A stretch of DNA of 64,000 nucleotides from Bin5 sp965218625 (lineage in GTDB: Bacteria; Chloroflexota; Anaerolineae; Caldilineales; Caldilineaceae). Position 1 is the first letter of the stretch, and every line of letters begins with the position of its first letter. The position numbers were made by a program, and so were the translations under genes. Positions 35,508 through 43,126 of the stretch are shown one piece after another. Location of the stretch: positions 868,001 to 932,000 of the forward strand of contig CBDCLG010000020.1 of the NCBI GenBank assembly GCA_965218625.1, read 5' to 3'. The notes under the pieces were generated by a model. The model did not search any database and was not told where the DNA came from. It saw nothing but the letters and a program-made list of their open reading frames with translations.

Positions 35508-36509
35508 ATGACAATCGTGCTGGCTGTCGCCGCCGGCGTCATCCTTGGTTATCTGTTTGAACGGGGCGACTTCTGCTTCCACAGCACGTTGCGGGGGCTC
35601 GTGCGGCGACCGCGCCAACCGAATCTGGCACGCGCCTATCTCCTGTCGCTGCTCATCGCTCTGCCTCTCGTGCAGGGAATGACCGCCTTGGGTTGGATTG
35701 CGCCGTGGGTGGCGCCCTGGTCGTGGCAGGCGAACCTTGTGGGTGGGCTGATTTTCGGCGCAGGCATGGTCATCGCGGCCACCTGCGTAACCGGCATTTT
35801 CTACAAACTCGGCCACGGGATGCTGGGCACGCTGGTCGGCTTGGCCGCGTGGTCGATTGGCGATGTAGTCACTTGGCGCGGGCCTCTCAACCCGTGGCGC
35901 GAGGCGTTGAATCGCAACGTCGTCGAGGTGGATGGACAAACGGCTACGCTGGCGAACGCGCTGGCCCCCCCGCTGGGAGCGGCGATTGCGGTCATGTTGT
36001 TGTTGGCGGCGGCCGTCTATCTGTGGCGCAGCCCCCGACCGGGCCAGGGCGAATACTGGTCGTGGTTGCCGCTCGGAATTTCGGTTGGCGTGTTTACCGG
36101 CCTGGCCTGGCTCCTGGCCCGCCTTGGCGGGTCAAACTATACGTTCGGCACATCGGGCGTGCCCACCGTTCTTTACGACACGCTGGTGAACGGAACGGAT
36201 CCGGGCAATCTATGGATTCCGGTGGCGCTCATCGCTTTGCTGCCCGGCGCGCTGATTGCCGCACGCCGGGCCGGCACATTCTGGGCCAGGGGAGAGTCTA
36301 GCGGACGCTACGCACAGTTGGCCGCCGGTGGACTGCTGATGGGGGTTGGCGCCGGCATTTCGGGCGGCTGCAACCTGGGGCACTCGCTCGTTGGCGTGCC
36401 GCTCCTGAGCCTTGGCAGCATCACGACGACGCTGGCGATGCTGCTGGGCGTTTTCGTGGCAGACCGGGCCATCGGGATGCTGCGCCCATTGCAGCCGCAG
36501 ACAAATTGA
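35508..36509 (+). CDS. YeeE/YedE family transporter (TsuA-like, sulfur compound)
   Basis: A 333-residue membrane protein with about nine or ten hydrophobic segments. Three cysteines sit in conserved places: C23 in ERGDFCFHSTLRG, C93 in IAATCVTGIFYKLGHG and C288 in GISGGCNLGHSLVG. In the thiosulfate transporter TsuA/YeeE the key cysteines are near 22, 91 and 293, so the pattern fits closely. The protein probably moves thiosulfate or a related sulfur or selenium compound into the cell. It lies between two DoxX-type genes. The start at ATG 35508 lacks a clear ribosome site, though AGAAAGAACGA precedes it. Confidence 0.87.
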   Translation: MTIVLAVAAGVILGYLFERGDFCFHSTLRGLVRRPRQPNLARAYLLSLLIALPLVQGMTALGWIAPWVAPWSWQANLVGGLIFGAGMVIAATCVTGIFYKLGHGMLGTLVGLAAWSIGDVVTWRGPLNPWREALNRNVVEVDGQTATLANALAPPLGAAIAVMLLLAAAVYLWRSPRPGQGEYWSWLPLGISVGVFTGLAWLLARLGGSNYTFGTSGVPTVLYDTLVNGTDPGNLWIPVALIALLPGALIAARRAGTFWARGESSGRYAQLAAGGLLMGVGAGISGGCNLGHSLVGVPLLSLGSITTTLAMLLGVFVADRAIGMLRPLQPQTN

Positions 36510-36575
36510 GCATTCCCCGCGTGGAAGCACGAAATGAACAGTAAGGCAGACACAGAGCACAACAGGAGTATCAAC

Positions 36576-37067
36576 ATGGGTCAGGCAGAAATCAGATTGC
36601 GGCAGGCTGCCGCCATTCTACGCATAACGGTTGGGGTAATTCTGGTTGCCACCTGGTTTGACAATCTGCAAGGTGGAATCTACGCAAGCGACGGCCAAGG
36701 CATCGTCGGCCTCTTCAACTACCTTTTCAATGACAACGGGGGCGGACCGGCGTTCTACCGGGCGATCATCAACGGCACGATTCTGCAGGCGCCGGGACTG
36801 TTCGCCGTCTTTCAATTGGTGGCAGAGTTGTTGATGGGTCTGGCGCTGCTGGTCGGGCTGTTCACACCCCTGGCCGCAGTCGGCGCGGCGCTCTTCTTCT
36901 TCAACCTGTTCCTGGCCTATCTCGGCGGCCAGGATTGGATCTGGACCTATGTACTGTTGACCGTTTCGGCGCTGGTCGTAGCGCTGTCGCAGGCCGGGCG
37001 CGCCTGGGGACTGGACAGTTTGCTTGTGCGGCGCTTGGGAGAGCCGCCGCGCGGCCCTATCTGGTAA
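36576..37067 (+). CDS. DoxX family membrane protein
   Basis: A 163-residue protein with four hydrophobic segments. ATG 36576 has AGGAG at 36564-36568; an earlier in-frame ATG at 36534 lacks one. It has the DoxX layout: AAILRITVGVILVATWFDNLQ, then QLVAELLMGLALLVGLFTPLAAVG, then WTYVLLTVSALVVALSQAGRAWGLDSL. It is distinct from the DoxD-like protein two genes upstream, so the cluster has two such subunits round a YeeE transporter. It is likely an electron-transfer or membrane-anchor component in sulfur oxidation, by inference. Confidence 0.8.
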   Translation: MGQAEIRLRQAAAILRITVGVILVATWFDNLQGGIYASDGQGIVGLFNYLFNDNGGGPAFYRAIINGTILQAPGLFAVFQLVAELLMGLALLVGLFTPLAAVGAALFFFNLFLAYLGGQDWIWTYVLLTVSALVVALSQAGRAWGLDSLLVRRLGEPPRGPIW

Positions 37068-37145
37068 GACCGGCAATTTCCATTTGAAATTCACCCGCCA
37101 TCAGGTATAGGTGAATACCCGCTCGACCACAGAGAACTGCGAAAG

Positions 37146-38657
37146 ATGGTTCTGGAACTCATCTATCTAATCACCGCGTCGCTGCTGGCCGTCTACGGAT
37201 TGCAGGCGCTCTTTCTGACGCTCATCGCTCGTTGGACAATGCCCGACCCGGCTGCGTCGCCTCCTGCGGAGCTCGAGGACCCGCCCAGCGTGACGGTGCA
37301 GCTTCCGGTTTACAACGAACGCCACGTCGTCCGCCGGCTGATCGACGCGGTAGCCGCTTTTGACTGGCCGGCCGATCGAATTCAGATTCAACTGCTGGAC
37401 GACTCCACCGATGACACCAGCAAGATAATCTCCCAAAGCGTTGGGTTGCACCGGCAAAGGGGTATCGACATCGCGCAATGCCGCCGCGGCGATCGCCAGG
37501 GCTACAAGGCCGGCGCTTTGCATGAAGGGCTTGCCGAGGCACGCGGTGAATTCCTCGCCATCTTCGACGCCGACTTCGTCCCGCCGCCGGACTTTCTGCG
37601 GCGCACGATCCCTTCCTTCGACGATCCGGCGGTGGGTTGTGTTCAGACCCGGTGGGGCCATCTGAACCCTGATGTCTCGCGCCTGACGCAAGCGCAGTCG
37701 CTGGGCATCGACGGCCACTTTGTGGTCGAACAGAGAGCCCGCAGCGAACTTGGCGCAATGCTCAATTTCAACGGTACAGCCGGCGTCTGGCGGCGGACCT
37801 GTATGGAGGATGCCGGTGGCTGGCAGGGAGACACGCTGACAGAAGATCTGGACTTGAGCTATCGCGCCCAGCTGTGCGGCTGGCGCGTAGCCTATCTTCC
37901 CGAAGTAATCGTCCCGGCGGAGATCCCGGTTTCGGTCGACGCTTTCAAACGGCAGCAGTTCCGGTGGGCAAAAGGCAGTATGCAGACTGCGAAGAAGCTT
38001 TTCACCGCCGTCCTCGGATTGCGCAGGACCTTCCCGTTTCGTGGCGGCGAGCGCGCCAAAATCCCCCTGTGGAGCAAGGCGCTCGGCATTGTGCATCTGA
38101 CCAGCTACGCGGTCCACCCGCTGATGATTCTCAACCTGCTCTTTCTGCTGCCGATGATGTCCTCCTTGAGCCCTGTACTCAAGGTTGCCTCATTCTTCTC
38201 GCTCACGGCCATCGGCCCGCCGCTGATGTATTGGACGGCGATGCACACGCGGGGAATACCGGCCAGGAAACGGATATACCGGCTAATGGTGTTGTTGGGG
38301 CTGGGAACCGGCCTGTCGGTCAACAACAGCCGCGCGGTCTGCGAGGCGCTGCTGGGCGTCCGCAGCGCCTTCAAGCGCACGCCCAAGTTCGCCGTCACCC
38401 GCGCGGCCAACGACTGGCACACGAGCGCCTACGTTCTGCCCAGCGATCCCACGGTCTGGGCCGAGATTGTTCTGGCCCTGTACGCGATCTCGCTGCTGAT
38501 GTACAGCCTCCTGAACGGCATCTGGTGGCTGCTGCCCTGGCTTTCGCTCTACTCCGGCGGATACACCTTTATCGCCTTCCTCTCGATGCGCCAGGCGTGG
38601 GAGAAACGGGGCGCTATCCGCCACGCGTTGACGGCCGCGCGGGAGACGGGAGATTGA
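37146..38657 (+). CDS. Family 2 glycosyltransferase, cellulose-synthase-like
   Basis: A 503-residue processive-type GT2. An N-terminal membrane segment precedes the GT-A fold with PVYNERHVV, LLDDSTDDTSKII (first Asp), IFDADFVPPPDF (D-x-D), TLTEDLDLSYRAQL (catalytic base TED) and QQFRWAKGS (Q-x2-R-W). These are the marks of CESA-like enzymes that add sugars to a polysaccharide or lipid. At least four C-terminal hydrophobic segments follow. No BcsB or c-di-GMP PilZ domain is seen, so it is not bacterial cellulose synthase. It begins a set of envelope glycosyltransferase genes and overlaps the next gene. Confidence 0.92.
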   Translation: MVLELIYLITASLLAVYGLQALFLTLIARWTMPDPAASPPAELEDPPSVTVQLPVYNERHVVRRLIDAVAAFDWPADRIQIQLLDDSTDDTSKIISQSVGLHRQRGIDIAQCRRGDRQGYKAGALHEGLAEARGEFLAIFDADFVPPPDFLRRTIPSFDDPAVGCVQTRWGHLNPDVSRLTQAQSLGIDGHFVVEQRARSELGAMLNFNGTAGVWRRTCMEDAGGWQGDTLTEDLDLSYRAQLCGWRVAYLPEVIVPAEIPVSVDAFKRQQFRWAKGSMQTAKKLFTAVLGLRRTFPFRGGERAKIPLWSKALGIVHLTSYAVHPLMILNLLFLLPMMSSLSPVLKVASFFSLTAIGPPLMYWTAMHTRGIPARKRIYRLMVLLGLGTGLSVNNSRAVCEALLGVRSAFKRTPKFAVTRAANDWHTSAYVLPSDPTVWAEIVLALYAISLLMYSLLNGIWWLLPWLSLYSGGYTFIAFLSMRQAWEKRGAIRHALTAARETGD

Positions 38658-39433
38658 CCGCCGGCAGGCCTGCGAAAGCTACCGATAGAGTCAGTCGACG
38701 CGCGCTGCTTGTCATGGCGAAACAGCCGGCCGCCGGCCGCGCCAAAACGCGCCTCGTGCCCCCGCTGACCGGCGAATCCGCAGCCTCTCTTTACCACTGC
38801 TTCCTGGAGGATGTCCTCGCGACCGTGCGCGCCGCGGCGCGCGTGGCCGGTTTCACACCGGTTGTCGCCTATACACCGGCTGCTGCGCGCGATTTCTTCC
38901 GCCGCCTCGCGCCGGATTTCCAACTCATCCCGCAGCAAAGCGGGTATGAGGCAAATGCCACCGACTCCTCACACCTCGGTCCTGCCTCTTCCCAATTGGG
39001 CGACCGGTTGCAGAACGTACTGTCGACCGCAATTGGACAAGGCTACCGGCAGGTCGTCGCCATCAACAGCGACAGCCCCACCCTCCCGGCAGAGTTCCTG
39101 CGAGCTGCATTTCACTGCCTGGACAGTCCCCATGTTGACGCGGTGTTCGGCCCCTGTGCAGACGGCGGCTACTACCTGATCGGCGTAAAGGAGGCGCCCG
39201 GCCGGCTGGTGACAGCGGTAGAGATGTCTACGCCCACGGTTCTGCAAGACACGTTGGCCATCGCTGCGGAGGAGGAATTGCGCGTCGAGCTTTTGCCCGA
39301 ATGGTACGATGTAGACAGCGCCGACGACCTGGAGCGTCTGCGCGTCGAATTGGACGCCCACCCGCAGCGGGCGTCGGCCTCCAACCGCTTCTTCAACGAA
39401 ACATGGCCGTCGAAGTCGTCATTCCGGCCCTGA
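38654..39433 (+). CDS. TIGR04282-type glycosyltransferase (DUF2064)
   Basis: A 259-residue protein. The TTG at 38654 overlaps the stop of the previous gene (TTGA) and has GGGAG upstream; an internal ATG at 38714 is the alternative. Family marks: VMAKQPAAGRAKTRLVPPLT, QLGDRLQNVL, INSDSPTLPAEFL (D-x-P), FGPCADGGYYLIGV and EWYDVDSADDLERL. The group was named for arsenosugar biosynthesis in some organisms, but members also stand in general glycolipid clusters. The ending overlaps the start of the next GT2 gene by 31 bases. Confidence 0.88.
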   Translation: MTAGRPAKATDRVSRRALLVMAKQPAAGRAKTRLVPPLTGESAASLYHCFLEDVLATVRAAARVAGFTPVVAYTPAAARDFFRRLAPDFQLIPQQSGYEANATDSSHLGPASSQLGDRLQNVLSTAIGQGYRQVVAINSDSPTLPAEFLRAAFHCLDSPHVDAVFGPCADGGYYLIGVKEAPGRLVTAVEMSTPTVLQDTLAIAAEEELRVELLPEWYDVDSADDLERLRVELDAHPQRASASNRFFNETWPSKSSFRP

Positions 39434-40089
39434 ACGAAGCCGGCAATATCGCTCAACTCGTACAAGAGGCGGCCGCGCAAGCGGTGGCACGGGTGATCGT
39501 GGTCGACAATGGCTCCAGCGATGGCACCGGCCGGCTGGCCGCAGAAGCCGGCGCGCACGTGGTTGTCGAGCCGCGGCAGGGCTACGGCTATGCGTGCGCG
39601 GCCGGCGCCGGGGCTGCTTCAGGAAAGATTCTGGTCTTTCTCGACGGCGATTTCAGCTCGCTGCCGGTCGAAATGCCCAGTCTGCTTGCCCCGATTCAGC
39701 GCGGCGAGGCTGCATTGGTGCTCGGTTCGCGCGTGCTGGGGCAGATCCTGCCCGGCGCGATGCCGGCGCATCAACGTTTCGGCAACTGGCTTACTTCCGG
39801 GCTGATGCGACGGCTCTACGGTGTGGCGGTTACTGACCTGGGACCGTACCGGGCAGTCCGCCGCGACCTGCTGCTGGCGTTGAACATGCAGGAGATGACC
39901 TTCGGCTGGCCCACCGAAATGATGGTAAAATGCGCGCGGCGGGGCGTGCCGATCCTGGAAGTGCCGGTCAGCTTTGCGCCGCGCCGTTTCGGACAGTCGA
40001 AAGTAAGCGGTACGCTGCGGGGCTCCATCCTGGCCGCCTACCACATTCTCGGCGTCACGTTGCGCTATGCTTTTTCGAACGAATCGTAG
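39403..40089 (+). CDS. Family 2 glycosyltransferase (DPM1-like)
   Basis: A 228-residue GT-A fold protein without membrane segments except perhaps the last 20 residues. Marks: VVIPALNEAGNIAQLVQEA, VDNGSSDGTGRLA, VFLDGDFSSLP (D-x-D) and FGWPTEMMVKCARRGVPILEVPVSFAPR, as in dolichyl- or polyprenyl-phosphate sugar transferases and UPF-type GT2 enzymes. It likely charges polyprenyl phosphate with a sugar for use by the membrane GT39-like enzyme encoded downstream. It overlaps the TIGR04282-type gene by 31 bases in a different frame, so the two are probably co-translated. Confidence 0.88.
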   Translation: MAVEVVIPALNEAGNIAQLVQEAAAQAVARVIVVDNGSSDGTGRLAAEAGAHVVVEPRQGYGYACAAGAGAASGKILVFLDGDFSSLPVEMPSLLAPIQRGEAALVLGSRVLGQILPGAMPAHQRFGNWLTSGLMRRLYGVAVTDLGPYRAVRRDLLLALNMQEMTFGWPTEMMVKCARRGVPILEVPVSFAPRRFGQSKVSGTLRGSILAAYHILGVTLRYAFSNES

Positions 40090-40131
40090 ACGGTGGGGCC
40101 ACGAGCCGCTGGCGGCCGGGATTCTGCTCAC

Positions 40132-40986
40132 GTGAGCCACCGCAACGCGATCTACTGCCAAGCCCTGGCAGCCGTTCTGTTCAGCACAGGGGGGCTGCTG
40201 ATCAAAATCGTTTCGATCGAGCCGCTCGCCTTGATGGGCGTGCGCAGCGCCATCGCGGCAGTGGTGATCGGTCTCTTCATGGGCCGGCCACGTTTCCTGT
40301 GGTCGCTGCCGCAGCTTGGCGGGGCGATCGCACTCGCCTGCGCGCAGGGCTTCTTTATCTTTGCCAATCGCGAGACGACGGCCGCCAACGCGATTTTCAT
40401 CCAATATACGGCGCCCGTGTTCGTCGCCTTCTTCGGAATCCTCTATCTGCGTGAACCCGTACGCAAACTGGACTGGCTCTCTCTGGCGGCAATCGGCGCG
40501 GGGCTGCTGTTCTTCTACGGCGATGGATTGACATCCCACGGCGCAACCGGCAATCTCTACGCTTTGCTGGCCGGCATCTCATTCGCCTGGTTTCTGCTGT
40601 TCCTGCGTAAACAGAAGGATGCCTCAACGATCGAGACCGTTTTCCTGGGCAACGTCCTGGCGGCGCTGCTGGGCCTGCCTTTCCTGCGCGAAGCCGCGCC
40701 AGGCGCCCTGGACTGGACCGGGATGCTCCTGCTGGGCATCTTTCAGATCGGCCTCCCTTTCATCCTCGTCGCCCGCGCCATCAAAGAACTGACTGCGGTG
40801 GGAGCCGTCCTCATCCAGGCCCTCGAGCCGGTTCTCAGCCCCGTTTGGGTCGTCCTCTTTATCGGGGAAACGCCCACGCCGCTGGCGTTACTGGGCGGCG
40901 CGATCGTGATCGGCGCGGTGACGCTGCGCTCAATCCTGACGGCTCGGACGCGGCGCATGCGGCCCGTTTCGCTGCCTGCCGCGTGA
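40132..40986 (+). CDS. EamA/DMT family transporter
   Basis: A 284-residue protein with ten hydrophobic segments arranged as two EamA repeats (YCQALAAVLFSTGGLLIK and NLYALLAGISFAWFLLFLRK; VLIQALEPVLSPVWVVLFIGE is the usual close of repeat 2). The GTG at 40132 gives a start close to the first membrane segment; a GTG at 40093 would add 13 residues. Such carriers export metabolites, amino acids or lipid-linked precursors. The cargo cannot be inferred from sequence alone. It sits between glycosyltransferase genes, which may be chance. Confidence 0.85.
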   Translation: MSHRNAIYCQALAAVLFSTGGLLIKIVSIEPLALMGVRSAIAAVVIGLFMGRPRFLWSLPQLGGAIALACAQGFFIFANRETTAANAIFIQYTAPVFVAFFGILYLREPVRKLDWLSLAAIGAGLLFFYGDGLTSHGATGNLYALLAGISFAWFLLFLRKQKDASTIETVFLGNVLAALLGLPFLREAAPGALDWTGMLLLGIFQIGLPFILVARAIKELTAVGAVLIQALEPVLSPVWVVLFIGETPTPLALLGGAIVIGAVTLRSILTARTRRMRPVSLPAA

Positions 40987-41005
40987 CAGCACGCCCGGAA
41001 CCACT

Positions 41006-43096
41006 GTGAGCAGCCCGCCCTCTTCCTCCCCGGAACGGAACGCAATCGCGGCGTTACGCATCGTTGCGTTGCGGCGCCGCCTTTCGATGTCCTCTCTGCC
41101 CGAACTGTTTGTCCTTATCGCGGCTGCGCTCCTTCGTTTTTGGCGGCTGGAGTACCATAGCTTCTGGTTCGACGAAGCGGTCTCGCTCGCCTGGGCCAGG
41201 ACAGGCCCCGTCGAAATCGTGAAGGCAACCCTTCAACTCAGCCGTGACAAGCACCCGCCGGCCTATTATCTGGCGCTCCACTACTGGCAGGGGTTGCTCG
41301 ACTGGTTCGGCGCGGCCGAATGGGACGCCGCCCTACGCATCTTCGGCGTCCTGATGGGACTGCTGATGGTCTGGGGCGTCCTGCGCCTGGCAACACGGAT
41401 CAGTGGACGCGCGACCGGTCTGCTGGCCGGACTCTTTTGCGCGCTCGCGCCCATTCTGGTGTGGTACAGCCAGGAACTACGCATGTTCCTACCCGCCGCG
41501 ACCGCAATCGTGTGGGCTCTCTACTTCCTGGTCGCCGCGAAGAGAGATGACCCGGCACACAACCGCGCCGCCGCAGTCTCCCGGCTTCTTCACTGGCTTG
41601 GGTTTGCGGCAGCGCTCATTTTCTCCCTTTACAGCTATCTCTACAGCGCCTTCTTCCTGCCGGGCCTCGGTCTGTCGCTGCTACTTCTAGCCGGCCGGGG
41701 TGAGGCGTTCGACAGACGCTACTTTTTTGAAGGCAGTGCGGCGCTGGCGGTGGTAACAGCAATCTTTCTGCCCCTCGCCAGCAGCGCCTGGCTCGTGAAC
41801 AGTGCGGAGAATCTGCCTGGCGCGGCCTTTGCTGATTTCCTGCCCAACCTACGGCTGCAACTGACGATATTCACGGTCTGGTTCGCGTCCTGGCCGGCCG
41901 CGCTCAGGACCGCAGGCGTTTCTTTCTTTGCGGCGCTCGTCGCGGCAGGCCTGACCCTGTCCAACAGCGGCCGCCGCGACACGCTGCTCACCCCGCAGCC
42001 ACCTGCACGATTCTTGTTTCGACGGTTGATGGCGGGTGAACAGTGGCTCTTGTGGCTGTGGATCGGAGGCCCGCTGCTGGTCGGCAATTTGCTGCTGGCA
42101 AAAAACGCCGCGATCTTTCGCGAGGACCGCTACTTCCTTTTCCTGGCGCCATTTGTCCTCTGGGCCGCGGCGCGCGGTGTAGTCCAGATGGGACGGCTGC
42201 GGTTAACCGCAGGGCTGACCGGCGGCGCGGCCGCGGTGGCGCTGCTCGCGGCGTCGCTGCCTGTCCTGTGGACGCCCGCGCTATTCCGCGAAAACTGGCG
42301 CGCTGCGGCCGACTATATCAGTGCCTACAGGGAGCACAGCCCCGGCTCTGTCTCGGCCGCCGTCATCCATCCCTTCTTTACACTCCCGGCGCTGGAATGG
42401 TACCTGCGCCAGGAAACCACAGCGGGCCCATTGCCGATTTACGGTAATTTCGGCAGTCCGTTGACGACAGAGCAGGCCGATTCGATCATCGCCCCGCATG
42501 TGCAGGAGATTGCCGCTGACCTGGGCGCGGACACCATCTGGCTGGTCCAGAGCCATCTCACCGGCTTCGACGATCAGCGGCTTGCCCAAGCCTGGCTGGA
42601 TGCAAAGTTTCCGCTCATTACCGAACAGTACCCGACGGGCATCGGCCTGCGGGGATATGCAGTCCGCCACCGCTATCCGACCTTGCCAACGCTTTCGGAT
42701 ACGGCCGTCGTCACGAACGCGCAACTCTTCCCTGGCATCGAACTGGCCGCCTGCGAGATCACGACACCGGTTGTGGCAGCGCGCGAGGTCGTCTATCACC
42801 CGCCCAGCGGGTGGGTCCATGTGCGAATCTGGCTGCGGGCCAACGGGGACATCAAAGAGGAGCCAACAGTTTTCTCGATAATTCAGTCAGATGATGGCAG
42901 TGTCTGGGGTCGATCCCTGGAGCGCGCCGGGGACGTTCTGGCGGTCTATCCGCCGACCATGTGGCAACCGGGCGAGTTTGTACGCGTCGAGCTGGATGTG
43001 AACCTGAACCCGCTGACGCGTCCCGGCTCTTACAACGTGAAGGTCGAGGCGGCCGGCGAAATCGGGGCGCCCTGCGGCAAGGTCCAGATCGAGTGA
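41006..43096 (+). CDS. Membrane glycosyltransferase, family 39-like (ArnT/PMT-type)
   Basis: A 696-residue protein with about ten or more membrane segments. The N-terminal loop reads RFWRLEYHSFWFDEAVSLAWA, with the D-E pair found in GT39/83 enzymes that use polyprenyl-phosphate sugars, followed by HPPAYYLALHYWQ. The C-terminal 200 residues are soluble and appear beta-rich, as an outer domain. It probably moves a lipid-linked sugar onto a protein or envelope lipid on the outer membrane face. A GTG start at 41006 is taken. It is the last gene of the glycosylation set and converges with recJ. Confidence 0.85.
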   Translation: MSSPPSSSPERNAIAALRIVALRRRLSMSSLPELFVLIAAALLRFWRLEYHSFWFDEAVSLAWARTGPVEIVKATLQLSRDKHPPAYYLALHYWQGLLDWFGAAEWDAALRIFGVLMGLLMVWGVLRLATRISGRATGLLAGLFCALAPILVWYSQELRMFLPAATAIVWALYFLVAAKRDDPAHNRAAAVSRLLHWLGFAAALIFSLYSYLYSAFFLPGLGLSLLLLAGRGEAFDRRYFFEGSAALAVVTAIFLPLASSAWLVNSAENLPGAAFADFLPNLRLQLTIFTVWFASWPAALRTAGVSFFAALVAAGLTLSNSGRRDTLLTPQPPARFLFRRLMAGEQWLLWLWIGGPLLVGNLLLAKNAAIFREDRYFLFLAPFVLWAAARGVVQMGRLRLTAGLTGGAAAVALLAASLPVLWTPALFRENWRAAADYISAYREHSPGSVSAAVIHPFFTLPALEWYLRQETTAGPLPIYGNFGSPLTTEQADSIIAPHVQEIAADLGADTIWLVQSHLTGFDDQRLAQAWLDAKFPLITEQYPTGIGLRGYAVRHRYPTLPTLSDTAVVTNAQLFPGIELAACEITTPVVAAREVVYHPPSGWVHVRIWLRANGDIKEEPTVFSIIQSDDGSVWGRSLERAGDVLAVYPPTMWQPGEFVRVELDVNLNPLTRPGSYNVKVEAAGEIGAPCGKVQIE

Positions 43097-43126
43097 GAGG
43101 TCTACGCAGCTGCAGCCGGGGCGCGT

